Origin: Gammaproteobacteria bacterium
GTDB lineage: Bacteria > Pseudomonadota > Gammaproteobacteria > Steroidobacterales > Steroidobacteraceae
Direction: 5' to 3'
DNA length: 5,403 bases
Assembly (NCBI GenBank): GCA_030038645.1
Contig: JASHSR010000037.1
Location: forward strand, 1-5,403
Part shown: in pieces, positions 5,047 to 5,403 of the stretch
Position numbering within the stretch: the stretch's first letter is position 1
How the letters are laid out: each line of letters opens with the position of its first letter
Notes under the pieces: model-generated
Seen by the model: the letters and a program-made list of their open reading frames with translations, nothing else
Told to the model about the DNA's origin: nothing
Database searches by the model: none
Position numbers and translations under genes: made by a program

Positions 5047-5403
5047 ATGGGCATGTTGATCGATGGAAGATGGGACGAGCATGCAACCGACACGAGCGGC
5101 AAGACAGGCTCGTTCGACCGCACGGCATCGACCTTCCGCGACAAGGTGACGGCCGACGGCCGCTCCGGCTTCAGAGCCGAGGCGGGCCGTTATCACCTGT
5201 TCCTCGCCTTCGGCTGTCCGTGGTGCCATCGCGTCATGATCTTCCTCAAGCTGAAGAGGCTCGAGGGCGTGATCTCGACCTCCTACGTGCATCACGCGCT
5301 GGGGGAGGGCGGGTGGGCCTTCCCGACGCCCGATCCGCTGTTCGGCGCGCGCTTCGCCTACGACATCTATCGAAAGGCCGTGCCGAATTTCACCGGCCGC
5401 TGC
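5047..5403 (+). CDS. Glutathionyl-hydroquinone reductase-like (Xi-class) glutathione S-transferase, N-terminal part
   Basis: A cytoplasmic thioredoxin-fold enzyme. Known relatives (YqjG, PcpF, yeast Ecm4) reduce glutathionyl-hydroquinones using a cysteine and release hydroquinone and oxidised glutathione. The 119 visible residues end at the window edge without a stop; the family is usually about 310-330 residues, so roughly 200 are missing. The N-terminal lead is followed by YHLFLAFGCPWCHRVMIFLKLKRLEG (49-74), which carries the catalytic cysteine C57 in CPWC; most family members have CPWA or CPWS. GGWAF (88-92) and the final PNFTGR (113-118) are also characteristic. The start ATG at 5047 has GAGAGG 7 nt upstream; an in-frame ATG six bases later and an in-frame ATG at 4981, which adds an Arg-rich stretch, are less likely. 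It is divergent from the acyl-CoA synthetase gene. A role in quinone or electrophile handling beside an aromatic pathway is inference. Confidence 0.9.
   Translation, partial: MGMLIDGRWDEHATDTSGKTGSFDRTASTFRDKVTADGRSGFRAEAGRYHLFLAFGCPWCHRVMIFLKLKRLEGVISTSYVHHALGEGGWAFPTPDPLFGARFAYDIYRKAVPNFTGRC

Noticed and set aside
4892..5128. Minus-strand 78-codon frame ending in the AT-rich island, considered as the end of a degraded gene
   Set aside because: It overlaps the 5' end of the transferase on the opposite strand, has no good start site and matches no family I recognise.
4911..5403. Plus-strand frame from the ATG at 4911, open to the window edge in another frame than the glutathione transferase
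   Set aside because: No ribosome binding site, and after 5047 it overlaps the clearly real transferase out of frame with an Arg-rich translation.

Overview
The window comes from a high-GC bacterium. By eye, coding regions are about two-thirds G+C, with strong G/C bias at third codon positions. Shine-Dalgarno-type start sites and the gene content (an AraC/XylS-type regulator, an aryl-alcohol dehydrogenase, an acyl-CoA synthetase and a Xi-class glutathione transferase) fit a metabolically versatile proteobacterium. I cannot name genus or species. There are no RNA genes, insertion sequences, integrases or CRISPR arrays. Five protein genes are visible, two of them cut by the window edges.

Layout. 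(1) 1-993, minus strand: an AraC-family regulator whose last codons lie beyond the left edge. (2) 994-1364: a 371-bp divergent intergenic region with promoter-like elements facing both ways and several short inverted repeats. (3) 1365-1781, plus: a Nudix hydrolase. (4) 1782-1863: a very GC-rich 82-bp spacer with a 7-bp tandem repeat. (5) 1864-3051, plus: a zinc-dependent, NAD-type aryl/benzyl-alcohol dehydrogenase with an unusual repetitive C-terminal tail. (6) 3082-4698, minus: an AMP-forming fatty/aryl acyl-CoA synthetase, convergent with the dehydrogenase across 30 bp. (7) 4699-5046: a second divergent intergenic region holding a very AT-rich island (9 G/C among the 60 bases 4841-4900). (8) 5047 to the right edge, plus: the N-terminal 119 codons of a glutathionyl-hydroquinone reductase-like glutathione transferase.

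How the genes may work together (inference). The dehydrogenase would oxidise an aromatic or similar hydrophobic alcohol to its aldehyde. After a further oxidation by an enzyme not in this window, the ligase could activate the resulting acid as its CoA thioester. The AraC regulator is of the class that often controls such pathways, and it is divergent from the Nudix-dehydrogenase pair, the usual position of a local regulator. The glutathione transferase would handle quinones or other electrophiles. The genes lie in at least four transcription units, so a single shared pathway is not proven.

I found no clear undescribed system. The items most worth a second look are the AT-rich island with a dyad centred on a consensus -10 box, the hexapeptide-repeat tail of the dehydrogenase, the hairpin and operator-like dyads upstream of the regulator, and the CPWC active site of the glutathione transferase.
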